DNA from: Rhodobacteraceae bacterium CG17_big_fil_post_rev_8_21_14_2_50_63_15
Lineage (GTDB): Bacteria; Pseudomonadota; Alphaproteobacteria; Rhodobacterales; Rhodobacteraceae
Direction of reading: 5' to 3'
NCBI GenBank assembly: GCA_002783205.1
Contig: PFEY01000070.1
Span: 12,295-72,105 of the forward strand
DNA length: 59,811 bases
Notes under the pieces: generated by a model
Told to the model about the DNA's origin: nothing
Database searches by the model: none
Seen by the model: the letters and a program-made list of their open reading frames with translations, nothing else
Position numbers and translations under genes: made by a program
Part shown: in pieces, positions 35,198-44,355 of the stretch
Position numbering within the stretch: position 1 is the first letter of the stretch
How the letters are laid out: the number at the start of each line of letters is the position of its first letter

Positions 35198-36973
35198 TCA
35201 GATCACCTGTTCGCGCATGTCAGCCGAGTCGACTCCGGCTACGACAACAGGTTTTTTCATTGCGTCGCGGCGGAATGGATCGCCCAGTTCCTGATTGATC
35301 ATCGCTTCGATGAGGGTGGTCTTGCCGTGCTCCATCTGATCCTTGATCGCCTGATCGAGCGCGGCGGTCAGTTCGTCCATGGTCCGCGCCACCACACCCT
35401 TGAGGCCGCAGGCGCGCGCGATGCCTGCGTAAGATACGCCTTCGTCGAGTTCTGTGCCAACGAAGTTGTCGTTGAACCAAAGGGTCGAATTGCGCTTTTC
35501 CGCACCCCATTGGTAGTTGCGAAAGACGATCTGGGTGATCGCGGGCCATTCGGCGCGGCCTATGGCGGTCAGTTCCGTGACCGCAATGCCAAAAGCGCCA
35601 TCTCCGGCAAAGCCCACCACCGGCACATCCGGGCAACCGATCTTGGCGCCGACGATCGACGGCAAGCCATAGCCGCAGGGGCCAAAGAGGCCGGGGGCAA
35701 GGTATTTGCGGCCCTGCTCGAAGGATGGATAGGCATTGCCGATGGCACAGTTGTTGCCAATGTCCGAGGAAATGATCGCAGTCTTGGGCAGCGCGCTCTG
35801 AATCGCACGCCAGGCCATGCGGGGGCTCATCCACTCGGGCTTGGCGGCGCGGGCACGTTTGTTCCAGGTTGTGCCGGGATCATCCTCTTCGTGGTCCATC
35901 GAGGAAAGCTGTTGCGCCCAGGCGGATTTCGTTTGCGCGATCAGAGCCTTGCGTGCCGCACGGTCAATATCGCCTGCGCCGTCGCTCAGGGCGCCGAGAA
36001 GGGAAATGGCAACCTTTCTGGCATCGCCCACGATGCCTACCGTGACCTTCTTGGTCAGGCCGATGCGGTCGGGGTTGATATCGACCTGAATGATCTTGGC
36101 GTCCTTGGGCCAGTAGTCGATGCCATAGCCCGGCAAGGTCGAGAACGGATTGAGGCGGGTTCCGAGGCAGAGCACCACATCGGCCCTGGAAATCAGTTCC
36201 ATCCCGGCCTTGGAGCCGTTGTAACCGAGCGGGCCGGCAAAGAGCGGATGCGCTCCGGGGAACGCGTCATTGTGCTGATACCCCACGCAGACGGGCGCAT
36301 CGAGCCGTTCAGCCAGCACGCGCGAGGCGTCGATGGCACCCGCCAGAACCACCCCCGCACCGTTCAGGATGACCGGGAATTTCGCGCCGCTGAGCAATCT
36401 GGCCGCATCGGCAATCGCGGTCTCGCCTCCCGAGGGACGTTCAAACTCGACGATGGCGGGCAATTCGATGTCGATGACTTGCGTCCAGAAATCGCGGGGG
36501 ATGTTGATCTGGGCCGGCGCGGAGGCGCGTTTGGCCTTGAGAATGACGCGGTTGAGGGTTTCCGCCATGCGGGACGGATCGCGCACCTCTTCCTGATAGG
36601 CGACCATATCCTCGAACAGTTTCATCTGTTCGACTTCCTGAAATCCACCCTGGCCGATGGTCTTGTTGGCGGCCTGCGGGGTGACGAGGAGGAGGGGAGT
36701 GTGGTTCCAGTAGGCGGTTTTCACGGCGGTCACGAAATTAGTAATGCCCGGACCGTTCTGGGCGATCATCATCGACATCTTGCCGGTGGCGCGGGTATAG
36801 CCATCGGCCATCATCCCGGCGCTGCCTTCATGGGCGCAGTCCCAGAAGGTGATCCCTGCTTTTGGGAAGATATCCGAGATCGGCATCATGGCCGAGCCGA
36901 TGATTCCGAACGCATGTTGTATCCCATGCCGTTGCAGGGTTTTGACAAACGCTTCTTCTGTGGTCATTTTCAT
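35198..36973 (-). CDS. xsc: sulfoacetaldehyde acetyltransferase
   Basis: A 591-residue ThDP enzyme: sulfoacetaldehyde plus phosphate to acetyl phosphate plus sulfite, the C-S bond cleavage step of taurine, isethionate and related sulfonate degradation. Seen: MTTEEAFVKTLQRHGIQHAF, IIGSAMMPISDIFPKAGI, HEGSAGMMADGYTRATGK with the ThDP-activating Glu near 50, and the ThDP-Mg motif GDGAFGIAVTELTAI near 450. The length matches Xsc and the N-terminal IGSAMMPISD is diagnostic against acetolactate synthase. The start at 36973 has AAAGGA upstream. It is 100 bp downstream of tauR on the same strand. Confidence 0.95.
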   Translation of the reverse strand: MKMTTEEAFVKTLQRHGIQHAFGIIGSAMMPISDIFPKAGITFWDCAHEGSAGMMADGYTRATGKMSMMIAQNGPGITNFVTAVKTAYWNHTPLLLVTPQAANKTIGQGGFQEVEQMKLFEDMVAYQEEVRDPSRMAETLNRVILKAKRASAPAQINIPRDFWTQVIDIELPAIVEFERPSGGETAIADAARLLSGAKFPVILNGAGVVLAGAIDASRVLAERLDAPVCVGYQHNDAFPGAHPLFAGPLGYNGSKAGMELISRADVVLCLGTRLNPFSTLPGYGIDYWPKDAKIIQVDINPDRIGLTKKVTVGIVGDARKVAISLLGALSDGAGDIDRAARKALIAQTKSAWAQQLSSMDHEEDDPGTTWNKRARAAKPEWMSPRMAWRAIQSALPKTAIISSDIGNNCAIGNAYPSFEQGRKYLAPGLFGPCGYGLPSIVGAKIGCPDVPVVGFAGDGAFGIAVTELTAIGRAEWPAITQIVFRNYQWGAEKRNSTLWFNDNFVGTELDEGVSYAGIARACGLKGVVARTMDELTAALDQAIKDQMEHGKTTLIEAMINQELGDPFRRDAMKKPVVVAGVDSADMREQVI

Positions 36974-37073
36974 TGGGTCAATCCTTTGGATCGGGCGCAG
37001 GCCGCGCGGCGTGTTTCTCACACGAACCTAACCTTTGCCGTCTGACGCTTATAGGGCCAGATCAGGTTGGCCA

Positions 37074-38540
37074 TTAAGGCCAAGAACCGCTCAACGTCCG
37101 GGCAAGACGGAAAATGCCCTCGCCGATCCGCTCTGAGGCGATCGAGGAATAGGCCAGGCGATAGAAATTGTGCGGGCGGTCCCGACCGTGAAAGAAGGAA
37201 TGTCCGGGTTCGACCAGAACACCGTTGTCCCGCAATCTGGCGTCCATCTGCGCCATATCGACATGGCGCGGGGCCTGCATCCAGATCGACGATCCGCCAA
37301 ACACCCCGCGACCCGCCACATCGAGCCCCTGCTCGGCCAGGGCGGCCTCCATCACGCTGCGACGGCGGGCAAAGACCTGACCCATGCGGCGCACCAGGCT
37401 ATCATAATGGCCCAAACTCAGGAAATAGGCCGTGGTGCGCTGGATATGGCCGGGCGGATGGCGCAGGACAGAGGCGCGCAGGGCACGGCACTCTCTGATA
37501 AACGATTTTGAACCAACAAGATAACCAAGCCGCAGACCGGGAAAGATCGACTTGGAAAAGGAGCCGACGTAGATGACCCGCCCCTCTGTATCGAGCGACT
37601 TGAGGGCGGGTAGGGGGGCGTGAAGAAAGGAGATTTCGAACTCGTAATCATCCTCGACGATCAGCGCCTCCATCTCTGCCGCGCGCGCCAAAAGCGCCTT
37701 GCGCCGGGCGAGCGGCATGGTGGCATTGGTCGGCGCCTGATGGCTGGGCGTGGTAAAGATCACATCGGCCTGTTCGGGCAGCCCCTCTGGCGGCAGACCA
37801 TCGCGATCGACATCAACCGGCATCAAATGACAGCGCGATTGCATCAGGATATCACGGAGCGCGTGGTAACAGGGATTCTCGATCACCGCGGTGCGGCGTT
37901 GTGTCAGAAGCACCTGAGCGGTGAGCCACAAAGCGTTCTGCGCACCCATTGTGACAAGGATTTCATCAGGTTGCGCGATGATGCCCCGACGGGGCAGGGT
38001 GTGGCGAGTGATGAACTCTATCAGCTTGGGATCGTCCTGATCGTAGTAATCAGCGGTGAGGGCCTGAAAATCCTTGGCGCCGAGGGCCTGAAGCGCGCAA
38101 TGCCGCCAGTTGGCGTGGTCAAAGAGCGCCGGATCGGTCTGTCCATAGATGAATGGATAGGGATAGCGCGCCCAGTCTTGTGGCTTCTCTGGCGTGTCAC
38201 CGCCGGTGAAGCGGCGGCCAAGGGCGCGGGTCCAGTCGATCATGTCCCTGCGCGGCGTGGGCGTGGGGAAGGCGGGAGGTTCCGGTGCGTTGTCAGAGAC
38301 ATAGTAACCGGAACGGTTACGCGATTCGAGATAGTCATTGGCCTGCAATTCGGTGAGCGCAAGCGTGACAGTGATCCGGCTGATGCCGAGATGGGCCGCA
38401 AGCTTGCGTGACGAGGGCAGCTTTTCGCCCTTGCGGAATCGACCTGAAAGAATGCCCTGCGCGATCATCTGCTGGATCTGCGCCTGAAGCGTGCCCTCTG
38501 CCTCGGGGGCCAGAAAGAATGTCTCGACCGGAATCGCCAT
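37074..38540 (-). CDS. tauR: MocR/GntR-type regulator TauR
   Basis: A 488-residue MocR regulator: an N-terminal GntR winged helix (about 18-85; LPSSRKLAAHLGISRITVTL is the recognition part) fused to a fold-type I aminotransferase domain with the PLP lysine in VGSFSKSIFPGLRLGY. Known TauR proteins sense taurine through PLP and activate taurine genes. Assigned TauR because it precedes xsc; general MocR is the fallback. The gene is preceded by a CTGGACTTA element and a TCTGG pentamer array. Confidence 0.85.
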   Translation of the reverse strand: MAIPVETFFLAPEAEGTLQAQIQQMIAQGILSGRFRKGEKLPSSRKLAAHLGISRITVTLALTELQANDYLESRNRSGYYVSDNAPEPPAFPTPTPRRDMIDWTRALGRRFTGGDTPEKPQDWARYPYPFIYGQTDPALFDHANWRHCALQALGAKDFQALTADYYDQDDPKLIEFITRHTLPRRGIIAQPDEILVTMGAQNALWLTAQVLLTQRRTAVIENPCYHALRDILMQSRCHLMPVDVDRDGLPPEGLPEQADVIFTTPSHQAPTNATMPLARRKALLARAAEMEALIVEDDYEFEISFLHAPLPALKSLDTEGRVIYVGSFSKSIFPGLRLGYLVGSKSFIRECRALRASVLRHPPGHIQRTTAYFLSLGHYDSLVRRMGQVFARRRSVMEAALAEQGLDVAGRGVFGGSSIWMQAPRHVDMAQMDARLRDNGVLVEPGHSFFHGRDRPHNFYRLAYSSIASERIGEGIFRLARTLSGSWP

Positions 38541-38554
38541 GGGGTGAGATTAGA

Positions 38555-38564
38555 CTGGACTTAT
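38555..38564 (+). promoter_or_regulatory. possible TauR half-site upstream of tauR
   Basis: CTGGACTTAT, 14 bp upstream of the tauR start codon. It resembles the direct-repeat element I recall for Rhodobacter TauR (CTGGAC-Y-TAA; nine of ten positions). The adjoining pentamer array supplies further CTGG(A/T)C-like units, so autoregulation is plausible. Recalled consensus, not checked. Confidence 0.4.
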
Positions 38565-38575
38565 TGTTAGCACAA

Positions 38576-38610
38576 TCTGGTCTGGTCTGGTCTGGTCTGG
38601 TCTGGTCAGG
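38576..38610 (+). repeat. pentanucleotide tandem repeat TCTGG, six copies plus one imperfect
   Basis: Six perfect TCTGG units (38576-38605) followed by TCAGG, 35 bp upstream of the tauR start codon, in non-coding DNA. Simple repeats of this unit length expand and contract by slipped-strand mispairing, which here would change promoter spacing rather than a reading frame. Confidence 0.9.
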
Positions 38611-38717
38611 GGCCGTGGGCCGCGTCCATGATGCCCCGCGCGCAGGCGGGGCGTGTGCGCAGGACGCACCCGGAGTCAGAGCGCTTTGTTCCGGCCCTGA
38701 CGCAGAAGGCATCCGCC

Positions 38718-38748
38718 AAAAGAAAACCGCCTCCGGTAAAGGAGGCGG
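38718..38748 (-). terminator. Rho-independent terminator of the first VPLPA-CTERM gene
   Basis: Minus-strand reading: CCGCCTCC, TTTACC, GGAGGCGG, TTTTCTTTT. A perfect 8-bp stem with a T tract, 28 bp after the stop codon. It insulates tauR from the surface-protein gene upstream. Confidence 0.88.
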
Positions 38749-38776
38749 CAGTCCGATTTAGAAGCTGATCAGACGA

Positions 38777-39424
38777 TCAAGCGGTTTTGCGACGACGCAT
38801 CGCCAGAGCCCCGAGACCGGTCAGCAGCAGGATTGCACCGGCAGGAAGCGGAACCGCGCTCAGACGCACCACGAGGTCGTCGTGGTTGTCGTCGTCGCCG
38901 AAAGCACCTCCATCATCGAAGAACAGCCAGAGCGCACCGTTCTGTTCGACCACTTGCGACGCAAAGAAGTTGGCGGAGCCAGAGATATTCAAATTGTCGC
39001 TACCATTCGCCACACTCGGATTCGCCACGCTGCCATTCGTCGAAAACGTGAAGCTCAGATTGCCGTCAGAGATACCGCTCACGGTCCAACGCGCCAGCGG
39101 GGTGGTCAGCGTTCCAACCAGCAATCCACCTGGCGAAGTGAAAGAGCCAGCCCCAGCCGTGAAGGTATTCTTGAACCCGGCCTCATAGCCCATGATCTCG
39201 ACCAGAAGCTTGTCATTTGCCCCAAAGCCCGCCGCAGAGATGGTCGACCCAAAGAAACCGGCGGCAGGCGCGCTGATCCCGGCGATGTTATTCAAAACAT
39301 CATTCTGTTGTGAGCCAAACGGGATGCTCGCGCCACTCCCGCCCACGATGCTCAGCGTCGCTGCGCTTGCGCTCGTCGCAAATGCAAGCACGACGGCTGC
39401 CGTTGTCATAAGAATTTTCTTCAT
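38777..39424 (-). CDS. VPLPA-CTERM sorted surface protein
   Basis: A 215-residue exported protein: Sec signal (MKKILMTTAAVVLAFATSASA), a beta-rich Gly/Ser/Asn-rich body, and a C-terminal sorting signal at 191-215 made of VPLPAG, a hydrophobic helix and the MRRRK basic tail. Such VPLPA-CTERM tails are recognised by a dedicated exosortase in alphaproteobacteria, usually with exopolysaccharide export. No exosortase is in the window. The start has AGGTGGAG upstream. The mature part has no recognised domain. It is a stand-alone gene with its own terminator. Confidence 0.85.
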   Translation of the reverse strand: MKKILMTTAAVVLAFATSASAATLSIVGGSGASIPFGSQQNDVLNNIAGISAPAAGFFGSTISAAGFGANDKLLVEIMGYEAGFKNTFTAGAGSFTSPGGLLVGTLTTPLARWTVSGISDGNLSFTFSTNGSVANPSVANGSDNLNISGSANFFASQVVEQNGALWLFFDDGGAFGDDDNHDDLVVRLSAVPLPAGAILLLTGLGALAMRRRKTA

Positions 39425-39717
39425 AATTTTACTCCACCTGTAGCCTGGTCCTCAAAACGAACCCTCACATCTTTAGTATCACGACCCGGTGAAGATGTTA
39501 ACCTTTTCTTTGAGCGCGAGGCGAAAATTTGTCGGATTCTGGGCGCAAATTGGGCAGGGCTTCAGAAGCGACCTGCTGTTCTTTAAGTATTCCGCGCACA
39601 ATGACTCACGAAGTGCGAGATTGTCCTCTTTGTGGAAACGAAACCGGCGACAGCCGCACGGAATAAGGCATTTTCAAGACGTGCGGCGAATCAGCTCTGA
39701 GCGCGCGCCTGACGCTC

Positions 39718-40116
39718 TCAACCCTTCTGAATGCTCTCCAGATAGGCCAGCAGGGCGGCGAGCGGGCGCGGTGTCGGCGTCAGCACGCCGTCGCCCACAT
39801 CGACCGGCACCGTCTGCCCGCGCAAGAGCGCGCCAAACTCCGGCATCTCCTGCCCCGGCAGCCCGGTGCGGTCATAGCCGTCAATCACCGAGAGCACCCG
39901 CGCGCGGGGAAACACCCCCTTGGCCGACAGCCGCGTCAGATCAGCGGGCGCAGGTGAGAGCCCCTTGGCCCAGGGCCCGTCCCCCGTGGCGCCAACCCCA
40001 TGACATTGCACGCAGTTTTCCGCGAAGATCGCGGCCCCCTCGGCCGGCTCCGGCATCGAGACCGCCTGCACACAAGCCGCCAGCCCGGCCACTGTCAGCA
40101 CCGCGATGATCCGCAT
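39718..40116 (-). CDS. small c-type cytochrome lipoprotein
   Basis: A 132-residue class I cytochrome c. The signal ends in a lipobox (VAGLAAC, Cys15), so it should be lipid-anchored and face the periplasm; the heme site is CVQCH (Cys35, Cys38, His39) and a downstream Met ligand is likely in EMPEFGALLRG. Electron partner unknown. The start at 40116 follows GGGGAA at good spacing; in-frame upstream starts would spoil the signal peptide. It lies 57 bp downstream of lysK on the same strand. Confidence 0.8.
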   Translation of the reverse strand: MRIIAVLTVAGLAACVQAVSMPEPAEGAAIFAENCVQCHGVGATGDGPWAKGLSPAPADLTRLSAKGVFPRARVLSVIDGYDRTGLPGQEMPEFGALLRGQTVPVDVGDGVLTPTPRPLAALLAYLESIQKG

Positions 40117-40173
40117 GACCATTCCCCTTTGTTCCAGCCTAGCAAGGGATCGACGCCCCGGCAATGGCGCGCG

Positions 40174-41748
40174 TCAGCCCAGCTTTCCGGCGAGGCCCTT
40201 GTCGATCAGTGCCACGGTCTCCGCGACCCCGTAAAGCGCGATGAACCCGCCAAAGCGCGGCCCCTGCGAGGCCCCGAGCAGCACCTCGTAGAGCGCCTTG
40301 AACCAGTCACGCAGCGGATCGAACCGGTCGCGTCCCACCGCATAGACGATGTCCTGCAGCGCCTCGTCCTCGACCGGGCCGTCATAGGCCGCCAACTGAT
40401 CGCGCAGATCGGCGAGCGCCGCGCGCTCCAGATCGGTTGGCGCACGGTAAACCTTTGCCGGAGCAACGAAATCCTTGTAATAGCGCACTGCATGACCGGC
40501 GGCCGCATCGAGATCGGGATGGCTCTCGGCGCGGGCCTCGGGCGCATAGCGGTTGATGAAACCCCAGAGCGTCTCCCTGTCCTGCGCCGCCGAGACCGAG
40601 GCCAGATTGAGCAGCATCGAGAAGGACACGACCATCCGGCTCTCGGGCACCTTGCCGCCATGGATATGCCAGACCGGATTGTTGAGCCGTGCCGCATCGT
40701 CCTGATCCACATAGGCGCGCAACTGCTGATGATACTCATCCACCGCCTTTGGGATGACGTCGAAATGCATGCGCTTGGCGGTCTTGGGCTTGAGATACAT
40801 GAAGTAACTCAGGCTCTCGGTCGCCGCATAGGTCAGCCACTCGTCGATCGACACGCCATTGCCGGAGCTCTTGGAAATCTTCTGGCCGTTCTCGTCAAGG
40901 AAGAGCTCATAAGTGAAATGTTCGGGCGGGCGCGCCCCCAGCACCCGGCAGATCCCGTCATAGATCGGCGTGTTGGTCGAATGATCCTTGCCATACATCT
41001 CGAAATCGACGCCGAGCGCGGCCCAGCGGGCGCCGAAATCGGGCTTCCATTGCAGCTTCACATTGCCGCCCGTCACCGGCAGGGTCCATTCGCGCCCCGT
41101 CTCGTCGTCAAAGGTGATCGTGCCATCGCGGGCATTGACCTCCTTGAGGGGCACATAGAGCACGCGGCCGGTTTCGGGGTGAATGGGCAGGAAGATCGAA
41201 TAGGTCTGCTGCCGCTCGGCGCGCAGCGACTCGAGCATGATCTTCATGATCTCATCATAGCGTTCCGCGGCGCGACGCAGCACCGCGTCGAACCGGCCCG
41301 AGCGGTAGAATTCGGTCGCCGAGTAGAATTCGTATTCAAAGCCGAAGGTATCAAGGAACCGCCGCAGCATGGCATTGTTGTGATGGCCAAAGCTCTCATG
41401 CGTGCCAAACGGATCGGGCACGCTGGTCAGCGGCAGTTGCAGATGTTCGCGCAGCATCTCGGGGTTGGGCACATTGCCCGGCACCTTGCGCATCCCGTCG
41501 AGATCGTCCGAAAAACAGATCAGCCGCGTCGGAATGTCGCTCAGCACCTCGAAGGCGCGGCGGATCATCGTGGTGCGCAGCACCTCGCCGAAGGTGCCGA
41601 TATGCGGCAGGCCCGACGGCCCATAGCCGGTCTCGAAGAGCACATAGCCCTTGTCTGGCGGCGCCGTCTCGTAGCGCTTGAGCAGGCGGCGGGCCTCTTC
41701 AAAGGGCCAGGCCTTCGAGTGCATCGCAGCGTCGCGCAGATCAGACAT
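40174..41748 (-). CDS. lysK: class I lysyl-tRNA synthetase
   Basis: A 524-residue class I LysRS that charges tRNA-Lys. The HIGH-like motif is PHIGTFG (49-52) and the KMSKS-like motif KISKSSGN near 285; [20 protein letters not shown] lies just before. Class I LysRS replaces the class II enzyme in archaea and in some alphaproteobacteria, including Rhodobacterales. The start at 41748 has GGAGA upstream; the frame is open to 41799 with no homology. It diverges from the TerB-like gene (120 bp). Confidence 0.95.
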   Translation of the reverse strand: MSDLRDAAMHSKAWPFEEARRLLKRYETAPPDKGYVLFETGYGPSGLPHIGTFGEVLRTTMIRRAFEVLSDIPTRLICFSDDLDGMRKVPGNVPNPEMLREHLQLPLTSVPDPFGTHESFGHHNNAMLRRFLDTFGFEYEFYSATEFYRSGRFDAVLRRAAERYDEIMKIMLESLRAERQQTYSIFLPIHPETGRVLYVPLKEVNARDGTITFDDETGREWTLPVTGGNVKLQWKPDFGARWAALGVDFEMYGKDHSTNTPIYDGICRVLGARPPEHFTYELFLDENGQKISKSSGNGVSIDEWLTYAATESLSYFMYLKPKTAKRMHFDVIPKAVDEYHQQLRAYVDQDDAARLNNPVWHIHGGKVPESRMVVSFSMLLNLASVSAAQDRETLWGFINRYAPEARAESHPDLDAAAGHAVRYYKDFVAPAKVYRAPTDLERAALADLRDQLAAYDGPVEDEALQDIVYAVGRDRFDPLRDWFKALYEVLLGASQGPRFGGFIALYGVAETVALIDKGLAGKLG

Positions 41749-41868
41749 TGCAGCGTCTCCAGATTTACCGTGACCGAATGTCCGGCCAATCATCGCCACT
41801 CCCTATTGCCGGGGGGCCGAACAGTCAATAATCTGCACCGCAACAGAGCCCGGCGCGAAAGGCCCCTG

Positions 41869-42306
41869 ATGAGTGAACCGATCCCCCACCCGCTGACCCC
41901 GCAGGATTGCCTAGTCGCGGTGATGATCGCGGTTTCTGCCTCGGACGAGAACATGCGCACCGCCGAGCTGGTCAAGATCGAGAGCACGGTGAACAACTTG
42001 CCGATCTTTGCCGATTACGATCTCGACCGGCTGCGCGTCATGTCGCAGACCGTGTTCGATCTCTTTTCGGTCGAGGAAGGACTAGACGCGCTGTTCGGCC
42101 TGATCCGGGCCAACCTGCCCGAGCGCCTGAACGAGACCGCCTATGCGCTGGCCTGCGACGTGGCCGCTGCCGATGGCACGCTCAACGACCGCGAATTGCG
42201 CCTGCTCGAGGAAATCCGTTATGAGCTCAATATCGACCGGTTGCACGCCGCCGCCATTGAACGCGGTGCGCGCGCCCGGCACATGACGATCCAGGACGGA
42301 GACTAG
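41869..42306 (+). CDS. TerB-like (tellurite resistance TerB family) protein
   Basis: A 145-residue all-helical cytoplasmic protein of the TerB/DjlA-like family (PF05099). Acidic helix pairs typical of the family are seen at VAVMIAVSASDENMRTAEL and LACDVAAADGTLNDREL, with conserved A-x-D-G-x-L metal-binding-like motif. Function unknown; tellurite resistance is only the family name. The start at 41869 follows AAAGG; the frame is open far upstream through the antisense of lysK, which is a shadow. Confidence 0.75.
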   Translation: MSEPIPHPLTPQDCLVAVMIAVSASDENMRTAELVKIESTVNNLPIFADYDLDRLRVMSQTVFDLFSVEEGLDALFGLIRANLPERLNETAYALACDVAAADGTLNDRELRLLEEIRYELNIDRLHAAAIERGARARHMTIQDGD

Positions 42307-42343
42307 GACCGCTGTCCTTTCATCGTTCTTCAAATACTCAATC
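42307..42343 (-). repeat. GAGTATTT-type intergenic repeat, copy 2
   Basis: Minus-strand reading: TTGAGTATTT, GAA, GAAC, GA, TGAAAGGAC, AGCGGTC. It matches the copy at 17709-17745 in 23 of the 25 most conserved positions by eye. It fills the gap between the TerB-like stop and the Lrp-domain gene. Confidence 0.65.
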
Positions 42344-42358
42344 ATCAGGGAGACCCAA

Positions 42359-42595
42359 ATGCGCTGCGTTTTCATCAATATCCGCTGCAGGCCGGGCCAG
42401 TCCTATCGCGTCGCCGAAGCGATTGCCCTGCGCGAGATCCATTCCGAGCTTTATTCCACCTCCGGCCCCTTCGACCTGCTGCTCAAGCTCTACATTCCCG
42501 AGAACGAGGATATCGGCAAATACATCAACGACAACCTGCTTGATATCCCCGGCATCGAACGCACCGAGACGACGCTGACCTTCAAGGCGTTCTAG
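42359..42595 (+). CDS. stand-alone Lrp/AsnC ligand-binding domain protein
   Basis: A 78-residue protein that is only the C-terminal RAM/AsnC ligand-binding domain: [39 protein letters not shown], then [13 protein letters not shown]. There is no DNA-binding domain, and no remnant of one upstream. Known stand-alone members may sense amino acids or modulate full-length Lrp proteins by forming mixed oligomers. GGGAGA lies 6 bases before the ATG. Its stop overlaps that of the convergent adenine deaminase gene by 4 bases. Confidence 0.85.
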   Translation: MRCVFINIRCRPGQSYRVAEAIALREIHSELYSTSGPFDLLLKLYIPENEDIGKYINDNLLDIPGIERTETTLTFKAF

Positions 42596-44286
42596 GGGAT
42601 GATTTCGAACCGGGTCACATCGACCAGCCCGCGATCGGTGATCTTGAGTGCGGGGATGACCGGCAGCGCCAGAAAGGCGAGTTGCAGGAAGGGTTCGCGC
42701 AGCGTGACGCCGAGTGATGTCGCTGCCGCGCGCAGATCGGTGAGCCGGTCGCGCACCGCCTCGAAGCGTTCGAGGCTCATCAGGCCCGCCACCGGCAGCG
42801 CCAGTTCGGCGAGGACCTCTCCATCGCGCACCACCACGAATCCGCCCTCGATTTCCGAGAGCCGGTTGGCGGCGCGGGCCATGTCGCTGTAATCGACGCC
42901 GACACAGGCAATGTTGTGATGGTCGTGGCAGACGGTCGAGGCGATGGCCCCGGCGCGCAGGCCGAAGCCGCGCACGAAGCCGGTGGCGATGTTGCCGTTT
43001 CGCCCATGCCGTTCGATCACCGCGATGCGGATGAGATCGCGGGCAGGCTCGGGTTGCTTGTCACCATCGCGCGGCACGATCATCTCGTGCAGATGTTCGG
43101 TGATGATCTTGCCTTCGAGGATGCCGATCACGTCTGTGTCCGCCCGGTTGCCGCGATGGCGAAAACTCTCGGGCTGCACCAATGGGGCCTTGACCGAGTG
43201 CCGCCCGACCGGCGCGACGCTGCCGCGTGCGGCAAAGGCCGCCTTATCGGCAAGAACACCGCCGCAGAGCACGAGGCGCACATCGCAGGCGTCAAGCGAT
43301 CCGACCGCCACGATATCGGCCCGCCGCCCCGGCGCGATCAGGCCGCGATCCCTGAGCCCGAAAGCCTCGGCGCCCGACAGCGAGGCGGCGCGATAGGCGG
43401 CGAGCGGGGACGCGCCCTGCGCGATCAGTTCGCGGATCATGTGGTCGAGATGCCCCTCCTCGGCGATGTCGAGCGGGTTGCGGTCATCGGTGCACAGGCA
43501 CATGTATGGCGCGGTGATGTCGGTCAGGAGCGGCGCAAGGGCGTGCAGATCCTTGCTGACCGATCCCTCGCGGATGAGCACGCGCATGCCCTTTTGCAGC
43601 TTCTCGCGCGCCTCGGCTGCGGTCGTTGCCTCGTGCTCTGTGCGGATGCCCGCCGCGCAATAGGCGTTGAGGTCGCGCCCCGAGAGTTGCGGGCAATGTC
43701 CGTCCATATGGCCGCCCGCGAAGAGCCGCAGCTTGGCCATCATGGCGGGATCGCGATGGATCACGCCGGGATAGTTCATGACCTCTGCCAGCCCGATGCC
43801 GGACGGGTGCCCCATCACCTGCCGCAGGCCGTCGGCGTCGATCGCGGCGCCCGAGGTCTCCATGTCGGTGGAGGGCACGCAGGACGAGAGCTGAACCTTG
43901 ATGTCCATCACGGTGCGGGTGCTTGCCTCCTGGAAATAGCGGATGCCCTCGAGGCCCAGCACATTGGCGATCTCGTGCGGATCGCAGATCGCGGTGGTGA
44001 CACCATGCGGCGTCACGCAGCGGTCGAACTCGAACGGCGTGACGAGTGAACTTTCGATATGCAGATGCGTGTCGATGAAGCCGGGGACAAGGGTGAGGCC
44101 GGTGACGTCGATCACCCGCTGGCCCTCATAGGCTGCACCGATGCCCACGATCACATCGCCGCAGATCGCCACATCGCCCGCGATCATTGCACCCGTGACG
44201 AGATCGAACACCGCGCCCCCGCGCAGCACCAGGTCGGCGGGTGTATCCCCCCGCCCCTGTGCGATCCTCTGTTCAAGCTCTGCCAT
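42592..44286 (-). CDS. ade: adenine deaminase
   Basis: A 564-residue amidohydrolase converting adenine to hypoxanthine plus ammonia. Metal ligands DTHLHIESS (His74, His76), [15 protein letters not shown] near 100, [18 protein letters not shown] near 195, and the C-terminal [14 protein letters not shown] metal/active-site segment near 445 are typical of bacterial Ade. The start at 44286 has GGAGGG upstream; the frame is open to 44340. It is downstream of the ASKHA gene with a 69-bp gap on the same strand. Confidence 0.95.
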   Translation of the reverse strand: MAELEQRIAQGRGDTPADLVLRGGAVFDLVTGAMIAGDVAICGDVIVGIGAAYEGQRVIDVTGLTLVPGFIDTHLHIESSLVTPFEFDRCVTPHGVTTAICDPHEIANVLGLEGIRYFQEASTRTVMDIKVQLSSCVPSTDMETSGAAIDADGLRQVMGHPSGIGLAEVMNYPGVIHRDPAMMAKLRLFAGGHMDGHCPQLSGRDLNAYCAAGIRTEHEATTAAEAREKLQKGMRVLIREGSVSKDLHALAPLLTDITAPYMCLCTDDRNPLDIAEEGHLDHMIRELIAQGASPLAAYRAASLSGAEAFGLRDRGLIAPGRRADIVAVGSLDACDVRLVLCGGVLADKAAFAARGSVAPVGRHSVKAPLVQPESFRHRGNRADTDVIGILEGKIITEHLHEMIVPRDGDKQPEPARDLIRIAVIERHGRNGNIATGFVRGFGLRAGAIASTVCHDHHNIACVGVDYSDMARAANRLSEIEGGFVVVRDGEVLAELALPVAGLMSLERFEAVRDRLTDLRAAATSLGVTLREPFLQLAFLALPVIPALKITDRGLVDVTRFEIIP

Positions 44287-44355
44287 GACGTGCCCTCCGA
44301 TCGTCTGCCTGACTGTTGCGCGCCGGGCCCCAAAGGGCAAGTCTGAGCGTCAGTC

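Noticed and set aside
34778..37045. 755-codon plus frame opposite xsc and ackA
   Set aside because: Antisense shadow of two well-identified enzymes.
39653..39687. GCCGCACG/CGTGCGGC inverted repeat downstream of the cytochrome gene
   Set aside because: A 19-base loop and no T tract; could be chance in high-GC DNA.
40000..41868. Long plus-strand extension upstream of the TerB-like gene
   Set aside because: It is antisense to lysK; the TerB-like protein starts at 41869 with its own ribosome-binding site.
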